This document shows positions 25,445 through 36,695 of a DNA stretch of 64,000 bases, in pieces. Location of the stretch: contig SCFE01000003.1 of NCBI GenBank assembly GCA_004352715.1, positions 5,676,644 through 5,740,643 on the forward strand, read 5' to 3'. The notes under the pieces are model-generated. The model was given only the letters and a program-made list of their open reading frames with translations, ran no database searches and had not been told where the DNA came from. The DNA is from Hofstenia miamia. Lineage: Eukaryota; Xenacoelomorpha; Acoela. The first letter of the stretch is position 1, and every line of letters begins with the position of its first letter. Position numbers and translations under genes: made by a program.

Positions 25445-27179
25445 GAGTAAATCATCTGGTTATCAAACAGATTTAACCATGCAATACATAAATAGTTTTT
25501 CGTATTTTAATCATTTGAACAACTATTTTCGACATGCTAAAAAATACAGAAACAAGTTTTGTTTTTGCAGATTATATGCACGTGCAAAGGACTCCTTTTG
25601 TTAAGTTGATTTGAAAAAATAAAATGAGGTACATACAATTGCTACAATGAAAATATCTAAGACAATAGTTGGAAAACCACTCAAATCAATAATTTGTGAA
25701 TCATTATAGTATCTATTTTTATTAGAGCAACACCAATGTTATTGAAGTAGACAAGAAGGTGGAACATTTTACATTGAGCTTGTTGAAACGGAGTAGATAA
25801 GCACTAACCATTGGGTCATTTTTACTAGTAAATTTTATTTTCCGAAAAGTTAGTGATTCTTTTTCTAGGTTCCCAAATTAGATGTGGTACTACGGAACGA
25901 TTAGTGCAGATTCACATTTGATCTAACTAAATATTTAGTAGATAATTGCTACATATAGTAGTGCCGAAAAACGATTTTTTAACCGAAAATACATTTTTTT
26001 TGAAGAATTCAGCGCCGGAAACTGCAAAATTGTAAATAACATGCTTGATATTTTTTAAGAGAAATGATTGGAAATATCATACTAGTGCGTAGATACAGCT
26101 TAGGGGTAGCACTATTCCTTAACCTTATATTTCCATAGCGTAATGACACGATTTTATACTACTATTAATTGAAAATCACACCCTTTTTGATATATTCACA
26201 AAAACTTCCCCACCAAAGTCAAAATTGAATAGAAAAAATATGTAAAGATTTTGATTTGCAATTTTGTAATAGACCTCGATGCAAATTAAAATATTTGGAA
26301 ATGACATCAAAAATCATGAAAATTTGCTGTACATTTTTAGTCTTAAGTGTGATGGCAGCAATTTTCGTACAATTTTTATTCCACATTCACGACATGTGTG
26401 GCTTTGTTATTATTAATTTTGGAATCAATACTTAACCAGTGATTTTTAAACAACTTACACGCTTCTTTAAAAGACAATTGAAATACGTATTATATACATT
26501 TGAAAACCTTACGTCAAATTATTTTTCTCTAATAAAATCACAAATTGTGCTCTAGAATTTCATTGTGCTACTTGTAATGAAGAACAAGATTGACAATTTA
26601 CTTGTAGATAAACTGTTCCTTTTAAAGTCTATGATTATAGTCAAATTCTTACATGAAATGCAAGAAATTTGCTGTTCTACTTTCCATTCTCAATGCTCAT
26701 GCGAATCAAAATTTCTCAAGACTAGCTATTTCTCTTTTCTTAAATAGACTACTAATGTCGAACACAAAGCTGCATCCACAAAGGGTCGCGATCTCGTGTG
26801 AAAAAACTAAATGAAAAAAGACACCCTTTTCTCGTAAGGTGCCTTCAAATTTGGAATATCTTTTTTAGTGCGCAAGTTATGGCCGTGTAAACTGATTTTA
26901 AAGAAAATATCAGTTTCAAAAAAGTCCTGCAACATTTCGATATAAATATAAAATCAAGTAAATATAGACAATATCGACAATATAAATTATTCTATCTGTT
27001 GTTTGGTTACAAAATTATACATTTTCAAGCAATTATCAGCCAGTTTTTTAGTGGTGGATGTTAATGGGAAAATTAGGAAACACTTCAAATCGAATGGTGG
27101 AGGAATTCCTATTACTGACATGTTATAATAAGCATTTCTCGTACCATGAGGCCGCGTAAAATATATTTTTCTTAACAAT
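25445..27179. other. AT-rich non-coding stretch
   Basis: No gene or clear repeat end recognised. The minus frame at 26987-27229 has no recognisable domain and overlaps degenerate piggyBac sequence. Confidence 0.45.
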
Positions 27180-27449
27180 ATTAAAAAAACTCCACCCAGT
27201 GCAGATGTACTTCCTAGTCTCGCTGACAATATTCTATAGGAAAATGGTAAGCAAGTTTCAAGAAATGTGTCTATTGGGAACAGTGCAAATGGCAGAATTG
27301 GAAAGGGCCAATTTACAGCTGTTGCAAAGGTGATGAAGGAAAAGCCTTGTGGAAATATCTATATAGTAGTTTGTGATATCAAGCTGTGATAACAAGATGG
27401 CTAGACAATGGAGTTGTTATTGCAATTTCAACTCTTGATCAGGAACCTA
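27180..27449 (+). pseudogene. piggyBac-type transposase fragment
   Basis: A plus-strand stretch reads NGRIGKGQFTAVAKVMKEK and then, after a single frame change, AVITRWLDNGVVIAISTLD. This matches the piggyBac transposase order: a basic NRxGK(x)P motif, a lysine-rich linker, and RWxDNxxV followed by xxST. The fragment lacks the N-terminal catalytic part and ends at 27449, where a TA-target element is inserted. Stops and a frameshift show it is inactive. A short unrelated match is possible, but the paired motifs at normal spacing favour piggyBac. Confidence 0.5.
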
Positions 27450-28016
27450 CAGTAGCGATCAAAAGTTTTCGGACGCATAACTGAACAATTTCTTTTTACA
27501 GTAATGAACACTATAGTTTTGATTTTTTTGCAATTCGGTTAATTTTAGATTTGAGAATTCAAATTTCTTCTGGATTTTTATATATACAATTTAATTTTCA
27601 TCCTATGACATTGCTAATTGAGATGCAAATTTGAACATTGTAATGGGATTTGCATAAAATCTGATGTCCAATATTTTAGAAACTTTTGAATAAATTCTTA
27701 TAAAAAATTGTGAATATACTAAGTTTATAATGCTGAATACGATTTTTGTGTTATATTTTACATATCATGCATATTTACTAATATAGTTTTAGGAGGGCCC
27801 TTTACAGGGTCATAGGATGGAAATTAAATTGCATGTATATGTACATGAGAACTTAAATATATGTTGTTGTTGTTAAAAAATATATATAATAATTGAGGAG
27901 AAATTTGAATTTATAATGCTAAAATTAACCCAATTGCCAAAAATCAAAACTATAGTGTTCATCACTGTAAAAAAAATTTGTTCACTTAGGTGTCCGAGAA
28001 CTTTAGCACACTACTG
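27450..28016. mobile_element. Tc1-type MITE inserted next to piggyBac relic
   Basis: TA flanks both ends (27448-27449 and 28017-28018). The left end begins CAGTAGCGATCAAAAGTTTT and the right end read inward begins CAGTAGTGTGCTAAAGTTCT. Inverted similarity continues for about 100 bp through TCGGAC, GTGAACAA, ACAGTAATGAACACTATAG and TTTTGATTTTT. CAGT ends, TA target and a CGGAC subterminal block fit Tc1-family MITEs. The 567-bp element has no transposase. Confidence 0.85.
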
Positions 28017-28169
28017 TATTCCTAACATTACTTGTTAGTTCAGTGCCAACTTAGTGACAACTTTATTGGAACCTTGGTACATTTAGACCAGAATAAATTT
28101 GACTATAAAAAATTGATTTTCCAGGCCGTTACAGGTACTAAAGGCACTTTAAGGGAGCAACCTTGAACT

Positions 28170-28930
28170 TCCAGGCAGTTCCAGATTTTCAGCACGCGGA
28201 CACCCTGGTTGAAGAATTATTGACTACGACCATGGCGAATAAGCTTATAACCAGATATGCTTACCTGAGCGTCGTATATATCTTTGTTTAGCCATCTTTC
28301 AGTCAAGAAGCCGATCTTGATAGTAATGATTAAGGAGGTCACCTTGGAGGTGAAAGATTGCATTTGGTTTCTTGATTGACCTTGAATTCAGTATAAAAAA
28401 CTTTTAGCATTCTAGTCATATCGATCTCTGCACCATTCTGGAACAGGTTCAGATTGCAAATTCTTAATGATTCTCTCGGAACTTTCTCAGTGATTAATTC
28501 ATATCTCATCTTCAAAAGACGTTTTTCAATATCAAGCTTTTCGGCTGGCAACTCTTGAGAAATAAAAATTTTCTCGATTTTATATGTCTTCATTCGGTAA
28601 ACACTTGCTAACACTTTTCTAAGTTGCCAAGGATTGACCTGGTGCCTTCTCTATCGTATTCCACTTAAAATTGTGCTGCTTCACTATGAATGTGATTTAC
28701 AACATCCACAAAATAAATTTTATCATCCACCATTCTTTCATTCCCCTTGTCTCCCTAAACCTCTGGCAAATTCTTGATGCATTAACCTGTTGGCTTCTTA
28801 GCATTCTTCAATCGTGATATAAACACCTCTTTCAATTCTACCAACTTCGTACTCACTTGTTCAATCGTAGTTTTCACAAGTGTTTTTAATGGGGTAGCAA
28901 TGGGATAATTTATTCATTTCAAAAAATATA
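28170..28930 (-). pseudogene. LINE relic: ORF1-like region plus start of endonuclease
   Basis: Read on the minus strand, the upstream part (28930-28620, several frames) contains KTTIEQVSTKLVELKEVF, a coiled-coil-like heptad stretch. It continues into the open frame 28614-28339, which has KIFISQELPAEKLDIEKRL, the layout of LINE ORF1-type proteins. Just downstream another frame gives IGFLTERWLNKDI and VSISGYKLIRHGRS, matching the opening of the APE-type endonuclease (ETWL...GYxxxRxDR). The CAG/GTAAGC at about 28265 is therefore inside a retroelement and not a host splice donor. The copy is truncated and frameshifted. Confidence 0.6.
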
Positions 28931-29138
28931 TATTGAGCTGTTTTGTATTCATTACATTTTCGCATGACCAGTGGCAACCTTTACTTCTTCCAAGTGTGTC
29001 GATGCCGATTTCGTTAACGACGAAACCGCCCAGCACACAATTCGCATGAAATAGCAGTGTTGATTAATCACACTTCTCTATGACCTGTAAATGCATTTTA
29101 ATTTTGCTTCATCATAATGTAATACTTCTAGAATTTGA

Positions 29139-29479
29139 ACGTTAAAGTAAACATCAAACAGCTCTATTCCCTAAAAATTTAAAAATGATATATACATATG
29201 ATCAATGCAACCAAGTCTTAACAACGAAATATATCTCTTTTAGTTTGTTTTTATTAGAATTATTAAAACTTTAAAAAATATTACTTTAATGCCGTTGCNN
29301 NNNNNNNNNNNNNNNNNNNACGTTAAAGTAAACATCAAACAGCTCTATTCCCTAAAAATTTAAAAATGATATATACATATGATCAATGCAACCAAGTCTT
29401 AACAACGAAATATATCTCTTTTAGTTTGTTTTTATTAGAATTATTAAAACTTTAAAAAATATTACTTTAATGCCGTTGC
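29139..29479. repeat. Exact duplication around 21-N gap (probable assembly artefact)
   Basis: Bases 29139-29298 and 29320-29479 (160 bp each) appear identical and flank a 21-N gap at 29299-29319. As at 24.9 kb, this looks like unmerged overlapping contig ends. Confidence 0.85.
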
Positions 29480-29958
29480 AAATTAAGAGAATGAACCTGT
29501 TTCACTACAAAATTACAATCTAGACATTTTACAATTCCTAGAAAGTAAAATTTTAGACCCGTCAAGGCTACATGGAGTATGCGTAGACCTGGATTAAATT
29601 TGCTTAATATATGAAGAAAACTATTTTTAGCAATGGCCAATGTGAGTACGCCTGAATTTGTTCCCAAAAACATGTACAGGCCAAAGGTCGACTCCAACTT
29701 AATCCGTGTATAGCAAGCTTCTCCAATATATATATATATATATAATCTTAAAAAATTTATATTTATGTTCAAAAAAATAAATTCTCCATAAAAAACTATG
29801 CATAGAATAATTAAAAGTATTGATTGGTGCTTGCTAAAAATAAAAATCCCACACTTTGAGCCGAATAGTATATACATAATAAAAAGAATATTGATTAGTT
29901 CAAAAGACCAAGAAAGATGCTGACTCTTGTTACATTGGTGTAATTGCAAGTTATTCAC
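29467..29958 (-). CDS. Unrecognised 163-codon open frame
   Basis: The minus frame is open for 163 codons but includes a YIYIYI run from a (TA)n tract (29725-29743). The half after the tract (IKLESTFGLYMF, PGLRILHVALTGLKFYFLGI) is hydrophobic and more protein-like. No family is recognised. No start context, splice signals or neighbour supports it as a gene, and it partly overlaps the falsely duplicated sequence. It may be chance or an old repeat. Confidence 0.2.
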   Translation of the reverse strand: MNNLQLHQCNKSQHLSWSFELINILFIMYILFGSKCGIFIFSKHQSILLIILCIVFYGEFIFLNININFLRLYIYIYIGEACYTRIKLESTFGLYMFLGTNSGVLTLAIAKNSFLHILSKFNPGLRILHVALTGLKFYFLGIVKCLDCNFVVKQVHSLNLQRH

Positions 29959-29959
29959 G

Positions 29960-30819
29960 CACTCAAAATTATCTATTAAATTGTTTTGTTAAAGCCGTAA
30001 AAATTCTGATTGATTGGTAGTCATGATCCTAATAAAAACGATTGCTGATTTATAATAACCACTATGATTTTAGTGAGATAAAAATCTTGAAATGAATGTG
30101 TGACCCTATTTTGAGACATTGGATTCAGCTGAATAAAAACAAATTTCATTCTTTTATTAATGCATGGATTTAACGACAAGCTCTGTGAACATTAGGGGTC
30201 GGACTTTAACTGCCCTGAATTTCCCATTTCGAAAGACATTTTACCCAAGACAAGCATGAAGGATACATTTTATAAAAACATGAAGCAAAAAGCCTATTTT
30301 GAACAAATAGAATAATCAATTACACACACTAAAATTTCTTCTCTAATCTATATTGCATTAAATTTCATTTTACACTCGCTACTTCTTCAAAATATTTCTG
30401 AGAAATTTAAAAATAGACATATTTCATGGCAGTGTTTTGTGGCGATGTTGCTGAAACTGACACTGGTAATCGATTAAAATTTTTTTCTACAAATTTTATT
30501 AAACAAATCTCGAATGTAAATGATTTTAAGTTATACATCACTTCAATTGACAAATCTTCAGTGGAATGTTGTCTACAAAAATTCATTAAAGTATTTGAAA
30601 TGCTATTTTATAGAATTGAATTTAAATGTATTTTAAATAACATACAACTCATTCTAAAATTCAAAGGAACAATGAATAATTTACAATACTACATGAAGCG
30701 TTCTGAAATATACAACAATGAAGGAATGTACAAAATAAAGGGTGAAAATTTACAAATTTACAATTAACAAGACAGATGACAGAGAGCTTTGTGATGCATT
30801 CAAAGATGAAAAGGTAGGT
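29960..30819. other. Non-coding stretch downstream of the LIM gene
   Basis: This is the expected 3' UTR/3' flank of the minus-strand LIM gene. The plus frame 30426-30767 is AT-biased and has no recognisable domain. Confidence 0.4.
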
Positions 30820-30959
30820 CTAACTTGTGCTAAGAGCGCCAGCGCCGATCCCGTAACCATATCCCTTGGGAGAAAAGGACTTTCGGTAGCAAGAACCACA
30901 GTAAAGCTTATTCTGATGATCGTTCAAAGTGCCAGTTTCTAACTGTTTCTTACATTCTT
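30820..30959 (-). CDS. Muscle-LIM/CRIP-type protein, coding exon 2 (3' end)
   Basis: This exon completes the LIM protein started at 34214. The acceptor is ACTGTTTAG (AG at 30961-30960). The final G of exon 1 plus AA makes a Glu codon. The exon then encodes the second zinc-binding half of the LIM domain, CRCEEC...LYCGSCY, where the first C-R-C comes from exon 1. It ends with the glycine-rich tail FSPKGYGYGIGAGALSTS and a TAG stop at 30822-30820. The PKGYGxGxGAGxLS tail is the signature of the CRP/MLP/CRIP family. Spacing between the third and fourth cysteine pairs is 17 residues, as in canonical LIM domains. The exon is missed by plain ORF scanning because it is short. Confidence 0.92.
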
Positions 30960-33900
30960 CTAAACAGTTTACAATTAAAATTAAGCTGAAGCAAATCCAA
31001 CTAGATACAGTGGCGTCAGAATTATATAAAAATTCAATTTGCCTACATTTTTAAGATACCTTTCTATCAGAAGAGGACTTACAAATTAACAGTACATAAA
31101 ATAAAAACTTCAAGAGTGTCAATTTCTGTAAAAAATCTATTTTTCACAATATCCTTAGAAAATTTTAGGGTGTTTCATCAACTATAAAAAACTATAAAAA
31201 TGAGTGGTCTTAATGCCTAACTAAGGACCTCTTACAACGAGAGTAGTTTTTAAAGATACGGACCCATTTCTAATGGGTTGGTAACCAGCTCCCCAAATAT
31301 TTTTAATGTCTACAAACATCCACATTACTTGGGAAAGCTTCGTTGTTTCATGGTCATTTTTCAATAAATTTTTTCAATTTTAATAGAATCTTGATAAACG
31401 GTTCTATATTTTAAAAGTCAAACAACATATTTCTAAAATAATACATTAATCAGAGTGAGCATTATAAAAAATTAACCCTTGAAAAAGTTAAAACAATCTT
31501 AAATTAATTTTAGTATCAGGTTTTGCAAAATTTAATATTTAATAATATTTTGTTAATATATTGAAATTAAGGAATAACAAAAAAAAATTCAAAATTTCAA
31601 AACCAAAAAGACATATTGCATTGATACTAACGAATAGAATATAAAACACACATTAGGAATAGTTTTATCTTCTTCTACGTAGCATTATATGTCCTAAACC
31701 AAATCACTTTTCAGGTTTAGGTAGTTGAATAAAAAACAAATTAGAGCCAGTCGCGGAATTACGATAAAAATGTAGAAAAATACTTAAAAATCACACTTAT
31801 TTAAATTTATGTGAATGTTTGGAAAAAATTTAATGAAAACAGTATATGTACATTATATTGTACTTGGTGAGAATAATATAAAATTAAATAATTGCTTTAT
31901 AAGTATTGGCTAAAAGTGTTTATCACAATTTTCAATAATTTAATGATCACCACGTTGCTAATTTTTAAATGTTTAAGAAATTCTGGCTCAGTTAGGTCAG
32001 AGTTAAGTCAAAATATTTGCTGCAGGTTTAAAAAAAATTCATGACCGTTTCAAAAATTGCGAACTGCTTCGAACCGAACCATTTTAATTCAGTGGGAATT
32101 TAACTCTAATGCATAATACATGTACCAATATCAATAACTTAGGCTTTGTTCTTAAACAGCTATGCCGTCATAATAAATATTTCTTGATATTGGTGAATGA
32201 TAAAATATACATATATATACAAATATATTTAAAAAAATTTCACATTTTCCTATACTAAGAATGATAAAGACATATTATTTAAAAACCACTCACATGAAGA
32301 GATATTTCAACATCTATAATTGTTAACCGAGATTTTGGTTACATTAATGGGGAAAAGCATAAAGATTGGTTATAAGTTTTAGAGTCACAATTGCTAAATA
32401 TAGCGACGAAAATTAAGTGAAAGTAAATGAACGCATTATACACTGTTGTGGAGGAAATTTAGAGGAAATTCTTTCATAGGAATAAGAACAAATATAGAAA
32501 GGAAATTCCATAACGTTTATTAAAAGGAAAACTGTTGACGAAGAATAAAGAACCAGTAGAATGATTAAAATAATTTATAATGCAATGCAACCAGCTGGGA
32601 TATAATGAATACACGTATTTTTGGAAAGTTTCAAGGCATTATTTCAAATTAATTAGTTTATCCAGGCTTTGCTCAGTCTGGGTTTTGCAAATAAAAAAAA
32701 AATTTTGTATTCAAATACACTGTATTCCAATTATAAAGCTTTCCTGATAAAGATTTCAAAAAACAAAACTACATTTCTATTTTGACAGTAAAAACAATAG
32801 AGTATTGAACTGCAAGTAATTTTAAAGCGATGTGGATCATGGGTGGAACCTGTCGACAAAAATAGTAACCCAACCCAAACGGCACTTCTTAATTTCAATG
32901 CCGGTTGACCGACCGGTCGACCTGTGAGGGTTTTAGGGATATCAAACTGACCGGTATAAAAACTGACCTTTTTAGTGTTTTATATGAGTACAGAAGTGAA
33001 TTTATTAAAGGAGCATTTAATTGAGTTAATAAAGAAACAGATTTTCGTAAATATGTACAAATTCATTAATATTAATTGTTGATCATTACTTCTTTGAGAA
33101 CAATAATTGATTTCACTGTGTCGCTTTGTGCTTAAATAAACAAACCATTTTACCGGTTCAAATAGCTCGACCCGACCCAACCCAACCCAAACGATTTTAA
33201 CCATGCTGTGGAGATTTCCAACATGATATTCCAACATTTATTCAAAATAAACTTGGAAAACCATCATTTAGAAAAATGTTTTAAATATGGTTTTTGAGAA
33301 TTCAAAATTCACATTACCTGTCAATTTGCCACGCTAAAAGCGAAAAATTTTTAATATCACATGTCTGTGAATATATTAATTACATTTTGTGCAATTATTT
33401 ACAAATATTACACTCCAATTGAATTCTGTTAAAATTTTTACACAAAATGCATATCACAGTTACTCGGATATTCAATCTAATGAAAATACGAAAACAACCA
33501 GTTTTGATGATTGACGGGGAAGTTTACTCGCTACCATGTGAACACATTACCACTACCTCAATTCTGAAACACTATATTGTTCATACCGCGACATGTGAAA
33601 ATTCAACTATTCGTAAAGAGCTCGAGTAAAGCCAATATTACACATGTTTTACATGGTAAATAATTCTGATAGAGAATTTGATGCTTTCAAAGATCTATTG
33701 ATGAAAAGTTTTTACAATTTCTGGAACGATTTGTTTCTCAACATGTTCACGATAACAAAGTTCTTCCGTAATAAATTCACGAGTACACTGCTGAAATCAA
33801 TCACCAAACAGAAAACTTTAAAAGCACAGTCAAATGCGTATTTGCAAGAATATTAAAAAATATATGTAAGTGTAATTAAAGGCAATGAATAATTAAATGA

Positions 33901-34096
33901 TATAAAATAAATGATGGTTAAAGATTCGATATATTACTTAAAATTTAAACATTATTCTTGCATTAACTACAATTTGCATTAAAAAGAGAATGACGCATTC
34001 AGGCAAATTAATTGGTGTTAGAAATCAATACTTACTTCGATGTTTCAGAGTCTAGCTAAACATGCAAGATATAAAATAGTTGACAAAAAATCTTAC
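30960..34096 (-). other. Intron of the LIM gene (3137 bp)
   Basis: Bounded by GTAAGA at 34096-34091 and TGTTTAG at 30966-30960, phase 1. It is AT-rich with no internal coding signal. A GACCCGACCCAACCCAACCC-rich fragment (33170-33200) and CCGGTCGACC sequence (32905-32920) are probably old repeat pieces. Confidence 0.85.
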
Positions 34097-34220
34097 CGCA
34101 TCGTAAACATTGTTTATGCCAGTATTTTTCCAAATATTTAATCTGCTCCATAAAGTAAACTGAGGTATCGCATTTGGCACATTTTGGCGCTGGAGGTTTT
34201 TCCCAGGGCTTCATAACTTT
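34097..34220 (-). CDS. Muscle-LIM/CRIP-type protein, coding exon 1 (5' end)
   Basis: The exon follows an acceptor TTTTCAG (AG at 34222-34221) and ends TGCG/GTAAGA. The first in-frame ATG (34214-34212) starts MKPWEKPPAPKCAKC, matching the short leader and first zinc knuckle of CRP/MLP proteins. It continues to VYFMEQI and YWHKQCLRC. Joined to 30959-30820 the gene encodes 85 residues: one LIM domain with spacing C-x2-C-x17-H-x2-C-x2-C-x2-C-x17-C-x2-C, then a glycine-rich tail. All eight zinc ligands are intact. In the known family these small LIM adaptors bind alpha-actinin at muscle Z-discs or the actin cytoskeleton, or act in the nucleus. A muscle role here is inferred. The first half also resembles LASP-type LIM domains, but the tail favours MLP/CRIP. 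Confidence 0.92.
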
Positions 34221-34614
34221 CTGAAAACAGAACACAATTAAGGATAAGTATAAATATTTTGCAAAAAAACTACTTAATGATACAACAGTTTGTATGTAGT
34301 TATAAGTTCAAAACCATGTTTATAAGAATATATATTTTTAGACAATGCCAAAGTTTGGAACAAATTGTTCAAACTAAATAAGGGGTGCGAACCTAATAAC
34401 ACACTTGATCGTGCCTCATTGAGCTTCAGGAAGCATGGGTTTATCCGTAATTAACATAGAAATGCCACGCTGACACATACGAGTGTTATTGCTCAGGTAT
34501 GCCAATTAACAAGTGAGTAAACCTAACAAACTGCCACCAACAATTAAATTTTAGTAAACATTCCATCGATTTGTCATCAGAGTTACTAATATTTCCTACA
34601 GCTAATTCACATAC

Positions 34615-34700
34615 CTGGCAATTGCCAACTCGACAGCATTCTCGAAAGCAAGGCTTCCAGATAAAAACTGACTAGTGAGTCCCCGTAGTAAGTAGTCTTC
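34615..34700 (-). promoter_or_regulatory. Candidate non-coding 5' exon and promoter of the LIM gene
   Basis: Because coding exon 1 begins with an acceptor seven bases before its ATG, an upstream untranslated exon is expected. On the minus strand GAGTTGGCAATTGCCAG is followed by GTATGT (intron start 34614), a good donor 0.4 kb upstream. About 120 bp further upstream lies TTGCGCATGCGAA (34739-34751), a palindrome like the NRF-1 consensus that is common in animal core promoters. The start of this exon (given here as about 34700) is a guess. RNA evidence would be needed to accept it. Confidence 0.3.
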
Positions 34701-35149
34701 ATTTCGCAACGTATTTAATATCAAAAACGATTTTTCTATTGCGCATGCGAACTTTCACTCTCTAAAAAGCCAAGACTGAAAAGTTCGACTAGCTACATTG
34801 GGAACACAACCGCCTACAATAGCGCATGAAGATAAATCGTACTGAAATGCAGTTTTTGAATTAGCTAACTATTTGCAAAGCTTAAAAAACATTCACGGAT
34901 TTTGAACTTGTAAAGATCGCTATTGTGCGAAGTACTTCAATAAAACTCTGCGCAGCCACATCAGTGTAATCAAACAAATAGTCAACTACACCAAAGCAAA
35001 ATCGCTGAATGATCTCCTAAAATTCAAGATACCTTAATGAAATTGAGGCCAAGTATAAAGACATTTTGTATTATTCTGAAATACACTAGTTATCACGTGG
35101 ACGAGTGCTGAATCGATTTATGAAATGCCTCGCATGTAATTTCGAAACT

Positions 35150-36190
35150 TTCTCTTCTTGGTTGTGATTCATCATTTGTGTCTCTCATATCCAGTTATTT
35201 CACTAACAAATCTTAATCGGTCCGAATTGATTCTGTTCTTTCTCTACTGTTCCTCAGAGTACAATTCTTACTTCTTTTTGTTCATAATCTTCACTGCCGA
35301 AAATCACTGCTTCCAACTCTATATGTATGTTGTATGCTTATGACACCCGACCTCGAAAGTATTCGAACCAGTCAAACTGCCCTTGTATGGTCATCTTCTA
35401 ATGGCCTTCCTTTCAACACCTCAAAGGTTTTATATTTTCTTCCTTCAAATACCATTCTGATTTTTTTAAATGATGCCATTGTTCCCCTCAAACCGTATGT
35501 TCGTGATCTTGGTATTTTGATTTCCAATTCTTTTTCCTGGTCTATACATATTTCTCACAAAGCTAAAAAATTATCTACCCTTTACTTTCTCAAACCCACT
35601 ATATCCTGTTCTTCTAACCACAACTACAAATTAAAAATCTTTAAGTCCTATTGTCTCAGCCCTTTTCATTATGGATCACAGTGTTGGTATATCAATTCTG
35701 CCGTCTTAACTAAAATTGATCGTATTTTACAGCGGGTTCTTCGCTGGAACTTCTCTTCAAATACACCTTTCCTCTATCTCCTTTGAAAAGCCTGTTACTA
35801 AAACTGTTACGCGGCTTCTATGATTTCGATGTTTTTAATTTCCTAAAATTTTCTCCCTCTATCAGTGAACCACGATCCTCCTCCAAAGTTCGTTTCTTTC
35901 ACAAAGCTAACTGTTCCAATAATTTTTTCTTACGCGTAGTTCCGTTAGCTAATTCATAATTTCTAATCTTGAACTTGATTTGTGGTCGACTGCTAGAATG
36001 TTCAAACAACGCATCCTCCTGTTTTTCTCTCCGCCATCTCTGAATTCGGCGTTCTGCATTTGCGCTTCTGGTCATCTTCGCATCTAATTTTCACTGTTTC
36101 CTCTTTACTTTTTTTGTTTGTAAATATGTTATTTTACCTTTCTATACACCATTAATTTAATTTAATCCATTATTGTTATGTAAACTACTT
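35150..36190 (+). pseudogene. LINE relic: C-terminal reverse transcriptase
   Basis: Plus-strand fragments show YAYDT (a decayed YADDT catalytic box, about 35330-35345). An open frame (35334-35786) follows with NGLPFNTSKV, VRDLGILIS, FSWSIHI, IFKSYCLSPFHYGSQCW and IDRILQRVLRWN. That is the RT thumb/C-terminal region order of jockey/CR1-like non-LTR elements. A further frame after 35786 continues the tail. The 5' RT and endonuclease are missing, and the YADD box is mutated, so the copy is dead. The 3' part to about 36190 is C/T-rich and probably the element's tail. Confidence 0.85.
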
Positions 36191-36695
36191 TTTTGATTCC
36201 AAAGACGAAATGGCGTTAGCATCTATTTATGGGGTCAATTTTCGGTGAGGCCATCGGAATAATCTAAATATTAAAGTCCAGGCCAGCAAGAGATTTATTA
36301 CTGATATGTACATCACTGTTTGCATATTTCCGTAAAGGCTCAAGGTATACTAAATACAAATTTTCCAGCATTACATAACACTTGCCGTCCGCGGTTCAAT
36401 GTATTATTAGCTAACCAATCAATACAATGTGATATACCGCGTGGTTGTAAGCGGTTAAGTGATTTTGTAAAATGTGATAAACTTGAACCTTCTTCAAGTA
36501 TATAAGCTACGATGTGCGGTGGCTCATTAGTCACATTATCTATTTTCAGTTTGTATTAGTTACTATAACAACCTTATTGATATTGAAATGTAAGCCTTCC
36601 ATTGGTTTTGTATAAGAAAAAGATAAACCTCAACTACATTCAATTTGGACAGCCCGAACTGACTAAATGGCAGAATACGCAAATTAAAGTTTTAA
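36191..36695. other. 3' flank of the neurochondrin-like gene
   Basis: No coding signal. A TTTATT (AATAAA on the minus strand) at 36293-36298 is a possible poly(A) signal for the gene above it, about 400 bp beyond the stop. Confidence 0.35.

Noticed and set aside
28265-28339. A strong CAG/GTAAGC donor suggesting a host exon on the minus strand.
   Set aside because: The reading frame across it matches a LINE endonuclease start (LTERWLNKDI...GYKLIRH), so it is inside a retroelement.
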